34,038 nt of DNA from Clostridiaceae bacterium BRH_c20a (GTDB lineage: Bacteria > Bacillota > Peptococcia > Peptococcales > BICA1-8). The notes beneath the pieces were generated by a model. The model had not been told where the DNA came from. It worked only from the letters and a program-made list of their open reading frames with translations, and ran no database searches. This document shows positions 1 to 7,100 of the stretch, one piece after another; the stretch's first letter is position 1, and the number at the start of each line of letters is the position of its first letter. The position numbers and the translations under genes are program-made. The DNA is taken from positions 1-34,038 of the forward strand of contig LADT01000081.1 of the NCBI GenBank assembly GCA_000961765.1. Reading direction: 5' to 3'.

Positions 1-38
1 CGCTTTAGAGTTGTTAGCCCTCGGGCAAAGTGATACTT

Positions 39-76
39 CGTTCAGATGTTAATTATATTTCATCTGAACGTTTATT
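39..76 (+). terminator. Hairpin with T-run, terminator-like on + strand
   Basis: A perfect 10-bp inverted repeat (39-48 with 61-70, loop 12) is followed on the + strand by a T-rich run. This fits a terminator for a + strand gene entering from the left edge. The right-hand part overlaps the last codons of the minus-strand polymerase IV gene, so the final residues of that protein are encoded inside the hairpin. Confidence 0.5.
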
Positions 77-1249
77 TTTTTCATCGTCCCTTAACAATCT
101 AGCCCTAGTTATTGTTTTTCTGCCAAATTTTATATTAATCTTGTCTAAAGCTTGGTACAAATTTTTTGACTTATCCTCTTTTTCTGTAAATAATGAAAAT
201 TGCTGTTTCACCTGCTCCTCCCGGATTAAACCAGAAACAGTAATACCTATTAATCGAATGCTTTTCTGTGATAGATGATTAACTATTAATAACTTAACAG
301 CCTCCTGATAAATCACATCATCCTGATTAAATTCCGTGGATAAGGTATGACTTCTAGTTATTGTTTTAAAATCCGGGTAGCGGACTTTTAAAGTTACCGT
401 TTTCCCGCAGAGTCCTGCTCGCCTTAGCCTCCAGCCTACATCCTGAGCTATTTCCAATAAAACCCTTGTTAAATACTCTTGATCTTTAATATCTTGGCTA
501 AAAGTAGTTTCATGCCCTATTGAATGAGCATCTCTCTCAGGAATCACAGGCCTCTCATCAATCCCATTTGCTAAATGATAAACTTCTAAACCCCAACTGC
601 CTAAAGTTTTAGCTAATAAATCTGGGCTTGATCTAGCTAACTGCCCTATAGTTTTTATATTTAAATCTACCAGCCTAGCTGCTGATTTGTTGCCTATACC
701 CCAAAGCTTCTGAACTGATAAAGGCCAAATTATTTTGGCTATATTTTCTCTATTTATTACTACCAGTCCATCGGGTTTTTCCAAATCAGATGCTATTTTA
801 GCTAAAAATTTATTAGCTGCAATACCAATTGAAGCTGTCAAATCTAATTGGCTTTTAATCTGGGCTTTAATTCCCTGGGCTATTTGCAGGCTATCTCCAA
901 AAAGCCTTTGACAGCCGGTAACATCTAGAAAAGCCTCATCTAGTGAAATGGGCTCAACCAAAGGCGTATAGTGCTGAAATATCTGCATTATTTCATCAGA
1001 TACTCTACGGTATTTGCTATGATCCGGCGGGACGAATATTCCCTGAGGACATAGTCGGTATGCTTCAATTAAAGGCATAGCTGAACGAATACCATATTTC
1101 CTAGCTTCATAAGAAGCAGTGGAAACAACGCCTCGTGACTGCGGCTTTCCCCCGATTATTACCGGTTGACCCCGCAGCTCGGGATTATCTCTTTGTTCTA
1201 CAGCAGCATAAAAAGCATCCATATCAACATGAATTATTCTTCTTTCCAT
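53..1249 (-). CDS. dinB: DNA polymerase IV (Y-family, error-prone)
   Basis: The 398-residue protein is a Y-family translesion DNA polymerase, which copies past damaged template bases in the cytoplasm with low fidelity. Visible hallmarks are the N-terminal DMDAFYAAVE motif (first catalytic Asp), PDHSKYR in the fingers, SLDEAFLDVT (catalytic Asp-Glu pair, about residue 103), a helix-hairpin-helix region near WGIGNKSAARL, and a little-finger domain after about residue 240. Length fits DinB of Firmicutes. The ATG is preceded by a purine-rich AGGTGG site about 10 nt upstream. There is no obvious operon partner: the gene ends at the left edge of the window and the next gene upstream is divergent. 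No SOS box was recognised. Confidence 0.95.
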   Translation of the reverse strand: MERRIIHVDMDAFYAAVEQRDNPELRGQPVIIGGKPQSRGVVSTASYEARKYGIRSAMPLIEAYRLCPQGIFVPPDHSKYRRVSDEIMQIFQHYTPLVEPISLDEAFLDVTGCQRLFGDSLQIAQGIKAQIKSQLDLTASIGIAANKFLAKIASDLEKPDGLVVINRENIAKIIWPLSVQKLWGIGNKSAARLVDLNIKTIGQLARSSPDLLAKTLGSWGLEVYHLANGIDERPVIPERDAHSIGHETTFSQDIKDQEYLTRVLLEIAQDVGWRLRRAGLCGKTVTLKVRYPDFKTITRSHTLSTEFNQDDVIYQEAVKLLIVNHLSQKSIRLIGITVSGLIREEQVKQQFSLFTEKEDKSKNLYQALDKINIKFGRKTITRARLLRDDEKNKRSDEI

Positions 1250-1353
1250 GGTACCACATCCACCTTAATTTCTAAATTAATTTTACCACAAAGAAAAATT
1301 TGAGGATATATGAGTAAAAAGTGGAAATTATATTGATGAAAGGGGGGAGCTTA

Positions 1354-1497
1354 ATGAAAAAACCGAACCAGCAGCCACAAAAGGGCACGAAGCAAACTAA
1401 TGTAAACGAATCTCAAAATTATTTACAAGAAGCTTCGGAAGAATTAATGCAGGAAAAAGGAATGCAAAAAACTCAAAAACAGCAAAAGAAAACATAA
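1354..1497 (+). CDS. 47-residue hydrophilic peptide, unknown
   Basis: A short ORF begins MKKPNQQPQKGTKQ and ends KQQKKT. A strong ribosome site (AGGGGGGAG) lies just upstream of the ATG, and a perfect terminator hairpin follows the stop at once. Its Gln/Lys/Asn-rich, hydrophilic composition with no membrane segment vaguely recalls small spore proteins (gamma-type SASP-like composition). No diagnostic SASP motif is present, so this is only a guess. The tight RBS-ORF-terminator arrangement is the main argument that it is a real, separately transcribed gene. Confidence 0.6.
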   Translation: MKKPNQQPQKGTKQTNVNESQNYLQEASEELMQEKGMQKTQKQQKKT

Positions 1498-1506
1498 GGA
1501 CAACAA

Positions 1507-1539
1507 AAGTGAGGGGATTTCTCCCCTCACTTAATTTTT
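1507..1539 (+). terminator. Rho-independent terminator of the 47-aa gene
   Basis: A perfect 11-bp stem (1507-1517 with 1522-1532) has a 4-nt loop and is followed by AATTTTTA. It starts 10 nt after the stop codon of the small + strand gene. Confidence 0.85.
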
Positions 1540-1574
1540 ATATTTTATACTGGAAAGTATCATAGCACTTGGGA

Positions 1575-1604
1575 ATTAATTACATACCTATTAATTACAT
1601 ACCT
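1575..1604. repeat. Tandem 15-bp direct repeat (two copies)
   Basis: Two exact, adjacent copies of ATTAATTACATACCT occupy 1575-1589 and 1590-1604, about 20 bp before the -35 box of the tRNA-Leu promoter. No function is evident; it may be a simple duplication. Confidence 0.8.
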
Positions 1605-1621
1605 AGAAGTCCCAATCAATA

Positions 1622-1650
1622 TTGACAAAGGTATTTGCCCGTGCTATACT
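1622..1650 (+). promoter_or_regulatory. Sigma-A-type promoter of tRNA-Leu
   Basis: A perfect -35 box TTGACA (1622-1627) and a near-consensus -10 box TATACT (1645-1650) are separated by 17 bp. The first tRNA base is 20 nt downstream of the -10 box, as expected for a stable-RNA promoter. Confidence 0.85.
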
Positions 1651-1670
1651 ATTTTTTGTCAACAAAATAT

Positions 1671-1757
1671 GCCGAAGTGGCGGAATTGGCAGACGCAGTG
1701 GACTCAAAATCCACCGCCCTCAAAAGCGTGCCGGTTCGAGTCCGGCCTTCGGCACCA
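1671..1757 (+). tRNA. tRNA-Leu, anticodon CAA
   Basis: An 87-nt class II tRNA with encoded CCA. The acceptor stem GCCGAAG pairs with CTTCGGC, followed by discriminator A and CCA. The anticodon arm is GTGGA-CTCAAAA-TCCAC with anticodon CAA at 1705-1707 (reads TTG). A long variable arm typical of tRNA-Leu follows, and the T arm contains GGTTCGAGTCC. It is flanked by its own promoter and a perfect terminator, so it is a single-gene transcription unit. Confidence 0.97.
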
Positions 1758-1760
1758 TAG

Positions 1761-1795
1761 AAATCAAGGCTTCTAATGCCTTGATTTTTCTTTTA
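1761..1795 (+). terminator. Terminator of tRNA-Leu
   Basis: A perfect 10-bp stem (1761-1770 with 1778-1787, loop 7) is followed by a T-rich tract. It starts 3 nt after the CCA end. Confidence 0.9.
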
Positions 1796-1845
1796 CTCAA
1801 AAACCTGCCGATGTAACCTTCCGATATGACTTTTTATTAATATAT

Positions 1846-1862
1846 ATACCCTATGGAGGTAT
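1846..1862. promoter_or_regulatory. GC-rich palindrome resembling a CsoR-type operator
   Basis: ATACCCTATGGAGGTAT has 5-bp inverted arms (ATACC/GGTAT) and closely resembles the copper-sensing CsoR operators known upstream of copZA in Bacillus. Oddly, no gene starts nearby on either strand. It lies between the tRNA terminator and the 3' end of the secreted-protein gene. Assignment is by resemblance only. Confidence 0.35.
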
Positions 1863-1865
1863 AAG

Positions 1866-1887
1866 AAAAACTACCCTTTCAGGGTAG
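1866..1887 (-). terminator. Second terminator-like hairpin behind the secreted protein gene
   Basis: A stem of 7 bp (1871-1877 with 1881-1887, loop 3) is followed on the minus strand by GTTTTT. It may act as a back-up terminator for the gene ending at 1980. Confidence 0.45.
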
Positions 1888-1960
1888 CTAAAAATTGGTG
1901 TTAGATTCTACTTTGGCTTTATACATTAGTATCTGACTTTCTATTCTCTGATCCTCAGTA

Positions 1961-1990
1961 AATAAAAAAAGCAGGGGTTTTATCCCTGCT
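1961..1990 (-). terminator. Terminator overlapping the stop codon
   Basis: A 7-bp stem AGCAGGG/CCCTGCT (1970-1976 with 1984-1990) is followed on the minus strand by seven T. The stop codon of the upstream gene lies in the loop, so coding and termination signals overlap. Confidence 0.85.
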
Positions 1991-2669
1991 CTCCGACATT
2001 CAAATAATCTTCTGCTCTATTATAGAATCCATCAATTATGCTTTTAAAAGAAATCTCTTTGCTGTTTTCATTAATAGAACTTTTAAACCAGCCTAATTCT
2101 TTTATTATTTGATCTACCTCAACTGCCCAAACGTTATAAGCATCAATTCCTTCTTTCCTTCGCAACTCAGCATCTTGCTTGAAGATTTCAAACTTTTCTT
2201 CCTCTTTTGCTAGTTCTTCTAGCAGCTCTTTTTCATAAGGAAATCCACCTAATTCATTAGAAGTTTGCTTAAATGCTTCCGCGAGTAATTGTTTATTATA
2301 ATCTATAGTTTTTCTAGTCTCGGCTATCTGGTTGTCTATAGTATTATTTATTAAATTGTATACTTGTAGTTTTTTTGCTTCTAATTTATTTATTAAATCT
2401 TCAACCTGTTGAATGTAAGATGTATATTGCTGTGAAGTTTGTTTTATAGCACCAGTATCAATATTAACCGTCTGAGTAGTGCCATCCCAATCTACCTTAT
2501 GACCAAAATTTTCAGAAATAAACCTTAGCGGAACATACGCATGACCATCTTTCATAATTACATCAGCATCAGCCTTCTGACCATCAATTACAATACTGAT
2601 CCCGCTAGCAGCCAAAACAGGTGTAACCACCAGCACCAATAAACATATTATTAGTAATATCTTTCTCAC
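1980..2669 (-). CDS. Secreted protein with copper-amine-oxidase N-terminal-type domain and coiled coil
   Basis: 229 residues. A signal peptide covers about 1-20 (hydrophobic IIICLLVLVVTP ending at AASG). It is followed by one copper-amine-oxidase-N1-type domain (about 22-72), recognisable from IVIDG, YVPLRFISENFG and VDWDGTTQTVNI. Despite its name, this domain is widespread in secreted clostridial proteins and does not imply oxidase activity. The rest (about 75-229) is charged and helical, probably a coiled coil, with no catalytic motif seen. The protein is likely cell-surface or cell-wall associated. The gene stands alone with its own terminator. Confidence 0.85.
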   Translation of the reverse strand: MRKILLIICLLVLVVTPVLAASGISIVIDGQKADADVIMKDGHAYVPLRFISENFGHKVDWDGTTQTVNIDTGAIKQTSQQYTSYIQQVEDLINKLEAKKLQVYNLINNTIDNQIAETRKTIDYNKQLLAEAFKQTSNELGGFPYEKELLEELAKEEEKFEIFKQDAELRRKEGIDAYNVWAVEVDQIIKELGWFKSSINENSKEISFKSIIDGFYNRAEDYLNVGEQG

Positions 2670-2709
2670 TTGACATTTCCCCCATGAATTGGAATTTTTT
2701 ATCTATATT

Positions 2710-3289
2710 CTACCACATAGCCATACATTCCCTGCATGTTTCCCAAATTATTTTTCCAACAACACCAATTACAGCAACTTGACCTAAATCTTCAACTAGA
2801 TATCCTTTAGCATTATTATATTCTTTTTCCTCGACTTCTGATAAGTCTACTACCAATAATAACCACCAGGCAACAAGCCAATAGGTATAGGGAGAATCAT
2901 ATTAGGATAATCGTCCGGATTAAAATAGTAGCTTTCCTCATTAGGTATATCGCCAAGAGTAATTTTTAACTCAAACTGACCTTTCTTATTTTGGTTAATA
3001 CTACAATAGGCACCCACGCTATCGTCAAAAAACTCTGCTTTATCTAGGACCTGCTTAAAATTAGTACCAGGTGGCAATCTCCAATAAGATGTTATCTCAT
3101 TACTTTCTTTATGGTAATGACTAAGCATGGGTATTTTATCCTCTTTTTTTTTATCCCACACGCCCGAAATGTATCTTCGACACGGCCTATTATTTCACGC
3201 CCTGGACGGTATCTGAAAAGCCTTGAAAAATTGCGAATAGCAAGTTCAAGCACAACTTCGCTGTAATTACCCATGCTAAACCCACTCAA
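2710..3289 (-). pseudogene. Frameshifted remnant, resembles N-terminal part of a conjugation FtsK/TcpA-like translocase
   Basis: Three overlapping minus-strand frames read as one broken gene. The first (TTG at 3289) gives NFSRLFRYRPGREIIGRVED and runs to a nine-A tract. One base of shift there moves into the second frame (KKKEDKIPML ... SYWRLPPGTNF ... LPIPIGLLPGG, stop at 2850). A further shift gives LVVDLSEVEEKEY and a stop at 2710. The LPPG and P-IPIG-GG-VDL pattern resembles the region before the Walker A motif of TcpA/FtsK-type translocases of Gram-positive conjugative elements. No Walker motif remains. The 9-A tract contains A AAA AAG, a classical -1 slippery heptamer, so programmed shifting is formally possible, but decay is more likely. 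Family assignment is tentative. Confidence 0.45.
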
Positions 3290-3701
3290 TCAATCCACCC
3301 CCAATTCATCCAGCACCCATCTTTGAGCTTTCCGGGATAACCTTAAAAACTCTTGCTTCTGCTGTGTTGTAGCACTTTTTAGTTTTATAAACTGTAAATA
3401 CTCAGGAGTTTCTTTAAAAACAGTACCCTTAGTCATGGTCGGTTTCCCTGTCTGCACTAACCGCTTAAACGCTGCAGCCTGTTGTCTAGTATAAACCTTT
3501 TGACTTTTAGCACCATAACTGGATGATATTAAACAAGCCTTTTGGATTAGTCATAATGCCATAGCCTACTACTGCACCCAGTCCAACAACTACTACTTTT
3601 GCTTTTACGGGGACCCTCTCCCATAAGCTCTCAGATGCATAGCACGGTGTCGCTAACATTGAGAAAATTATCCCAGCACATACAATCTTCTTAATATTCA
3701 C
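3290..3701 (-). pseudogene. Small secreted/membrane protein gene, probably frameshifted
   Basis: A GTG start at 3701 with an upstream GGGGAG site opens a frame encoding a signal peptide (MNIKKIVCAGIIFSML ... YASES) and a hydrophobic stretch (KVVVVGLGAVVGYGI). It stops at 3507. Another frame, without its own credible start, continues from about 3530 as SSYGAKSQKVYTRQQAAAFK and ends DELGVD at 3290. That stop touches the TTG start of the next broken gene. The simplest reading is one gene of about 135 residues with a single frameshift around 3525. The function was not recognised. Stop/start contact suggests a former operon with the translocase-like remnant. Confidence 0.4.
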
Positions 3702-3799
3702 CCTATCACTCCCCTTAATATTCTTAATATTCCACTCTTGCCATAACCTTCATGCTAGCCGCAATAGTCAGTCACCCAGCCCCTTATCAACCCCCCTCC

Positions 3800-3839
3800 C
3801 CCCATTCTTGGGGGTATTTATTGTTTGTCGTGGACAAAC
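3800..3839. repeat. Two adjacent hairpins at the edge of the GC-rich block
   Basis: CCCCCA/TGGGGG and GTTTGTC/GACAAAC (3823-3829 with 3833-3839) lie immediately beyond the broken coupling-protein gene, where base composition changes from AT-rich to GC-richer DNA. They could be a scar of the element's end. Neither has a proper T-run. Confidence 0.35.
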
Positions 3840-3841
3840 TC

Positions 3842-4879
3842 CTACCCTGCTGACGTGAAGATGGAGGTCACAATCCCGAGAGAGGTGATAATGTCTGCCC
3901 AGACCTGCCAGTTATAATTTGTCGAGGTGCCGATTGCGGTCATCAGCTTGTCGATGAGGTCTTCCACTATCCCCCCATCCAGGAATAGAGAACGGGAAAG
4001 CTCACCGCCACAACCATAGCGCGGATAAAGCTCCGGCAAGCCCCAATGTGCAGATGGACTGAATGACCAAATTCCTTGTTTTGCCGCTCCGGGTAGCTCC
4101 GATGGTCAGAGTGTGGGTATCATCGGAAATGTAGTAGATTTTCTCTTTATCCCCCTCCTTTGTCATACCTACGGCGATACCACCGCTTTTAAGGATTTTA
4201 TAGCGGTCCTGCTTGGGAATACTTTGGTCTGCCTTTGTTTGAGGGTCTTTTTCCTTTATAAAATGGGTGTCAAGTTGATAATCCACTTTTTCAAAGCTGG
4301 ATTCCCCTGCTTCACTTTCCAGCGGTTCCTCCTTTTTGGGTTGTGGCGTTTGTGACAACATACTTTTATCACTTTCCAAGGGATGTTCCTTGTCTGTGTC
4401 CGGCTTGGCGGTTTCCGTGCTTCCCTCCGTTTCCTCGGATAAAATATCGAGGTTATCTCAGCCGGTTTCAATCAGCTTTGAGAAAACCTCGTTTTTGGGG
4501 GGTCTAAGGTGTAGCAATCAAACACCTTCTCTTTTTCTTTTTCCGTGAACCACCGCGCCGATCCGTGCTGGTACTGCCCTACAGGCGCAGGAGTATAAAT
4601 ATCTTCTGTTACTTTTATGGGCTGGCTTTGGTAACTGCGGCTGTTTTGGACAAAAAACAGCAGACAGGCAAGGACGGTAAAACCTTCAAAAGAAAGAAAC
4701 AGCATACGGTGTTGCTTTTGAGCAATCAATCCGGTAAGTCAATCCCAAAAAAGCATCAGTGTCAATGTCTCGTACTGACGCGCAAGCAGTCCATGCAGGG
4801 CGGAAGTGAAAAAGAGATTGAAAACTGTACCCAGGCCTATGATAATGCTGCTTAATATCAGCTTTTCCTTCTTGGTCAA
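3842..4879 (-). pseudogene. Broken VirD4/TraG-type conjugal coupling protein gene
   Basis: VirD4 coupling proteins are membrane ATPases that feed DNA into a type IV secretion channel. A TTG start at 4879 with GAGGTG 5 nt upstream opens a frame with two membrane segments, broken by TGA at 4739-4741. The same frame resumes with TPAPVGQYQHGSARW, characteristic of Tn1549-like elements. A frameshift occurs in a C6 run (4498-4503), and another in-frame TGA lies at 4458-4460. Downstream the nucleotide-binding loop GATRSGKT is intact, but soon after (about 4030) the sequence diverges into LSALWLWR and stops. A different frame (ELYPRYGCGG ... TSAG) ends at 3842. At least four lesions make function impossible. 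It is GC-richer than the flanks, consistent with transfer. Confidence 0.8.
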
Positions 4880-4950
4880 TGGTTCACCTCTTTAAAATGT
4901 GATTATTAGTGATTTCCCTTCCATTTTCTGGTTAATTAATGGCTTTCTCG

Positions 4951-4979
4951 TTTACAAATTGCTATTTATGGCATATACT
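4951..4979 (+). promoter_or_regulatory. Promoter of the AbrB/PIN pair
   Basis: TTTACA (4951-4956) and TATACT (4974-4979) are separated by 17 bp, and lie about 45 nt upstream of the antitoxin start. Confidence 0.65.
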
Positions 4980-4989
4980 GTAGACAAAG

Positions 4990-5011
4990 AATTCTTGATA
5001 TTTCAAGAATT
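4990..5011. promoter_or_regulatory. Inverted repeat, probable operator of the toxin-antitoxin pair
   Basis: AATTCTTGA (4990-4998) is repeated in inverted form at 5003-5011 with a 4-bp spacer, between the -10 box and the ribosome site. AbrB-like antitoxins usually repress their own operon, so this is the likely binding site (inference). Confidence 0.55.
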
Positions 5012-5023
5012 GAAAGGAGTGAT

Positions 5024-5287
5024 ATGATGAACCTTGCAAAGGTATCTGCAAACGGTCAGGTCACTGTTCCTATCGAAATTCGCCGCAAGCTTAAGCTCAA
5101 GGAAGGCGATAAAATACTTTTTATTGAGCGTGAAAACGGTGAAATTGTCATCAACAATGCGTCTGCCACGGCAATTCTAAAGGCTCAAAAGACGTTTGAA
5201 GGAGTGGCTGAAAAAGCCGGTATCCAGGATGAATACGAGGTGCAGGCTCTCGTTGATGAAGTACGCTACAGAAAGGATTCAAAGTAA
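5024..5287 (+). CDS. AbrB/SpoVT-type antitoxin
   Basis: 87 residues with an N-terminal swapped-hairpin AbrB DNA-binding domain (about 1-47). The signature is AKVSANGQVTVPIEIRRKL followed by LKEGDKILFIE. The acidic C-terminal half should bind and neutralise the toxin. A GAAAGGAG site lies 4 nt upstream of the first of two consecutive ATG codons. The TAA stop overlaps the ATG of the downstream PIN gene by one base, the usual tight coupling of type II toxin-antitoxin operons. Base composition is GC-richer than in the host genes around it, suggesting it arrived with the surrounding mobile element. Confidence 0.9.
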   Translation: MMNLAKVSANGQVTVPIEIRRKLKLKEGDKILFIERENGEIVINNASATAILKAQKTFEGVAEKAGIQDEYEVQALVDEVRYRKDSK

Positions 5288-5655
5288 TGAAGATACTGGC
5301 CGATACAAACATCCTCATATCCGCATTACTCTGGCCTAACTCAAAACCTGCTGCCGCTCTGCTCCACGCCGCAAGGTATCATGAATTGGTGCTATGCGAC
5401 CGAAATATCTTTGAACTGCGGGATGTGCTGGGACGCAAGGCACCGCAGGCTTTAGCCGATGTTGATGTTTTCCTTGCCGAGCTCGCTTATGATTTAGTAC
5501 CTGCGCCTGAATATCCCCAAAAACTTATAAGCGATCCAAAGGATCAGCCGATTCTCAATGCCGCCATCGTCGCAGATGTTGACATCATTATCAGCGGAGA
5601 TAAACATTTCCTGAGGCTTGATATGGAGCGCCCGCGTACCATGACTGCCGCGTAG
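5287..5655 (+). CDS. PIN-domain ribonuclease toxin, C-terminus cut by an amber codon
   Basis: 122 residues, VapC-like PIN fold of the kind paired with AbrB antitoxins. Acidic catalytic residues are visible: Asp in ILADTNILISA at the N-terminus, a Glu in IFELRDVL, the Asp of LISDPKDQPIL, and Asp-Asp in VADVDIIISGDKHFL. Such toxins cleave RNA. The frame ends MTAA-TAG (5653-5655). In the same frame YLEWIVSEE follows before a second TAG at 5683-5685, and this matches the usual C-terminal tail. A C-to-T change in a CAG codon probably removed nine residues. The catalytic core is complete, so activity may be retained. Confidence 0.88.
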   Translation: MKILADTNILISALLWPNSKPAAALLHAARYHELVLCDRNIFELRDVLGRKAPQALADVDVFLAELAYDLVPAPEYPQKLISDPKDQPILNAAIVADVDIIISGDKHFLRLDMERPRTMTAA

Positions 5656-5704
5656 TATCTGGAATGGATTGTATCGGAAGAATAGATTTCTTGTTTTAAA
5701 ATGG

Positions 5705-5745
5705 AAAGAACCGTGACGTTCAGACAAACATCACGGTTCTTTTCT
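5705..5745 (+). terminator. Terminator of the AbrB/PIN operon
   Basis: A perfect 12-bp stem (5705-5716 with 5731-5742, loop 14) ends in a T-rich arm. It lies 50 nt after the shortened toxin gene and 20 nt after its original stop. Confidence 0.75.
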
Positions 5746-5761
5746 ATGGCTGTTGAAATTA

Positions 5762-5935
5762 TTATGGCTCAAAACCATAATCGTCACCATGTTCGCCAAA
5801 GCCGTCCTCCTGTTCGGACAACCCGGCTGCTTCTTCCTGCTGATTATCAAGATGTTGCATGAATGCACCCACATAAGTATAGCTTTTCAACACACTTTCT
5901 ACGTCATTTCTCAGAATCCAAAATATATTATCCAC
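5762..5935 (-). pseudogene. C-terminal fragment of an unidentified mobile-element gene
   Basis: A minus-strand frame reads DNIFWILRNDVESVLKSYTY and then an acidic tail ending GDDYGFEP with two stop codons (5759-5764). No start codon with a ribosome site is present; the earliest in-frame candidate is GTG at 5935. Codon use in the 3' part resembles the nearby GC-richer element DNA, while the upstream part is AT-rich, suggesting a junction near 5890. The family was not recognised. It is probably a tail left from an integrative element gene. Confidence 0.4.
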
Positions 5936-6062
5936 GTAAGATTTTAAATAGAGATAATTTTTTCCCTAAGGTTCCATTAAATGCAATAAGACATTTTTAA
6001 TTACATATCCCCAACTACATCAATTGTATTCCAATTCTTAATCTTCTATGATGGTAATATCT

Positions 6063-6408
6063 TTATAAAAATAGTGGCATTAGTATAAGTTGATTAAAGA
6101 CATGGGTTAAAGCATGAGCATAAATTGCGTGTGACAAGCCAATTCTCCAATACAAATAGCCAAAACCAATACCGCCAACACCATTCAAAACAACAGCTCT
6201 AACGACAATAGGTAATAGTCTGCGCTGTCACCGGTAAATGACCAAGTCCGAAAATGATTGCTGTCAACGCAATGCTTACAATAAAAACCCAATTTGGTAC
6301 AAATTTACTATTCTTTAATTTTACAAACAGTTTTAATAAAATAAAGTCTATAAGAGACATTAAAAACAGTCGCATTATCAATTCCTCAATAATACCGCCG
6401 TACAACAC
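6063..6408 (-). pseudogene. CPBP-family intramembrane protease, frameshifted and lacking its N-terminus
   Basis: CPBP (CAAX-protease-like) proteins are membrane metalloproteases. The first frame carries the EExxxR motif (YGGIIEELIMRLFLM) and the second motif FGLGHLP, then stops at 6199. A shift of one base near 6215 opens the continuation IVVRAVVLNGVGGIGFGYLY and SHAIYAHALTHVF, containing the third histidine motif, ending at 6063. All three catalytic motifs are therefore present but split. The N-terminal membrane segments normally preceding EExxxR are missing or lie in another frame. The gene is surely non-functional as it stands unless the shift is a sequencing error. Confidence 0.8.
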
Positions 6409-6418
6409 GCTTTACTCT

Positions 6419-6727
6419 TTATTCATCCTTATATTTTCCTTCCAGTCTTTTTCTTCTGCGTAATGTTAATTGGCCCACTGCAAACACTGCCCCAAAGACT
6501 ACTACAAATACGGATCCTGAAAAAATCAATACTGTAGGTAGCAACATCCCAAATATATCTTCCTGGAATACTTCATAACTTTTATACTTGGTAATCCCAA
6601 ACAAAGTACCTACCAACAAAGTAGTTATTAAGCTGGTAATAAAATAAGTTTTGAGGGAAGGAGTTGTATGATAATCCCACAACCCTTTTCTGAAGTAACT
6701 AAAACCAACTCCTAGGCAACTTAGCAT
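6419..6727 (-). CDS. Small membrane protein, unknown
   Basis: 102 residues with a hydrophobic N-terminus (MLSCLGVGFSYF) and two long membrane segments (about 27-47 and 60-88), ending in a basic tail RRRKRLEGKYKDE. An AAAGGTGG site lies 9 nt upstream of the ATG. It ends 10 bp before the broken CPBP gene, in a different frame. It may be an independent gene in the same transcript, or the degraded N-terminal membrane part of the same protease. The family was not recognised. Confidence 0.5.
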   Translation of the reverse strand: MLSCLGVGFSYFRKGLWDYHTTPSLKTYFITSLITTLLVGTLFGITKYKSYEVFQEDIFGMLLPTVLIFSGSVFVVVFGAVFAVGQLTLRRRKRLEGKYKDE

Positions 6728-6877
6728 AAATAGGGTCCACCTTTCTTAATGTCAACTATATTTTACATTTAGTCCACTAAAATGTGCTTAGCGTGACAGG
6801 AAATGGTGCCTAAAAATACACCTATGGTTAAGTATTGACAACATCAAAATTTATTTTAAGTAGACGACTTAATTTGG

Positions 6878-7069
6878 AATAATGCATTTGCATTATTGTG
6901 CTTCTTGAACTTAATAGATTATCTACCAACTAAAATGCGTAACACCTATTAGGTTGTTACGCATTTACAGTGGGGATTATCAAAGGCTAAAAATATTTAT
7001 CCTTAGCCTTAACAGTTGCTTTTAAGCAATTATTAGTTGAAGTGTGACGCAAGGGTGAACTGCCCTTGC
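6878..7069. other. Cluster of five hairpins in a non-coding stretch
   Basis: The gap 6728-7100 has no credible gene but is rich in dyads: 6878-6885/6890-6897, 6933-6943/6956-6966 (11-bp stem extended by ACCT/AGGT), 6983-6990/7003-7010, a small one near 7017-7030, and 7049-7055/7063-7069. None has a convincing T-run on the + strand. It could be a structured RNA or the ends of a degraded transposable element. Confidence 0.5.
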
Positions 7070-7100
7070 TTTAATGTGTCATATGACTTCTCCTAAGATA

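Noticed and set aside
1622-1816. 64-codon ORF across the tRNA
   Set aside because: It is a chance frame over tRNA-Leu and its promoter and terminator.
4113-4855. Several plus-strand ORFs over the VirD4 remnant
   Set aside because: They are shadows of the minus-strand coding sequence, which carries clear family motifs.
5753-5947. Plus-strand 64-codon ORF with hydrophobic content
   Set aside because: The opposite strand gives a more protein-like acidic tail with tandem stops, and no ribosome site precedes this ORF.
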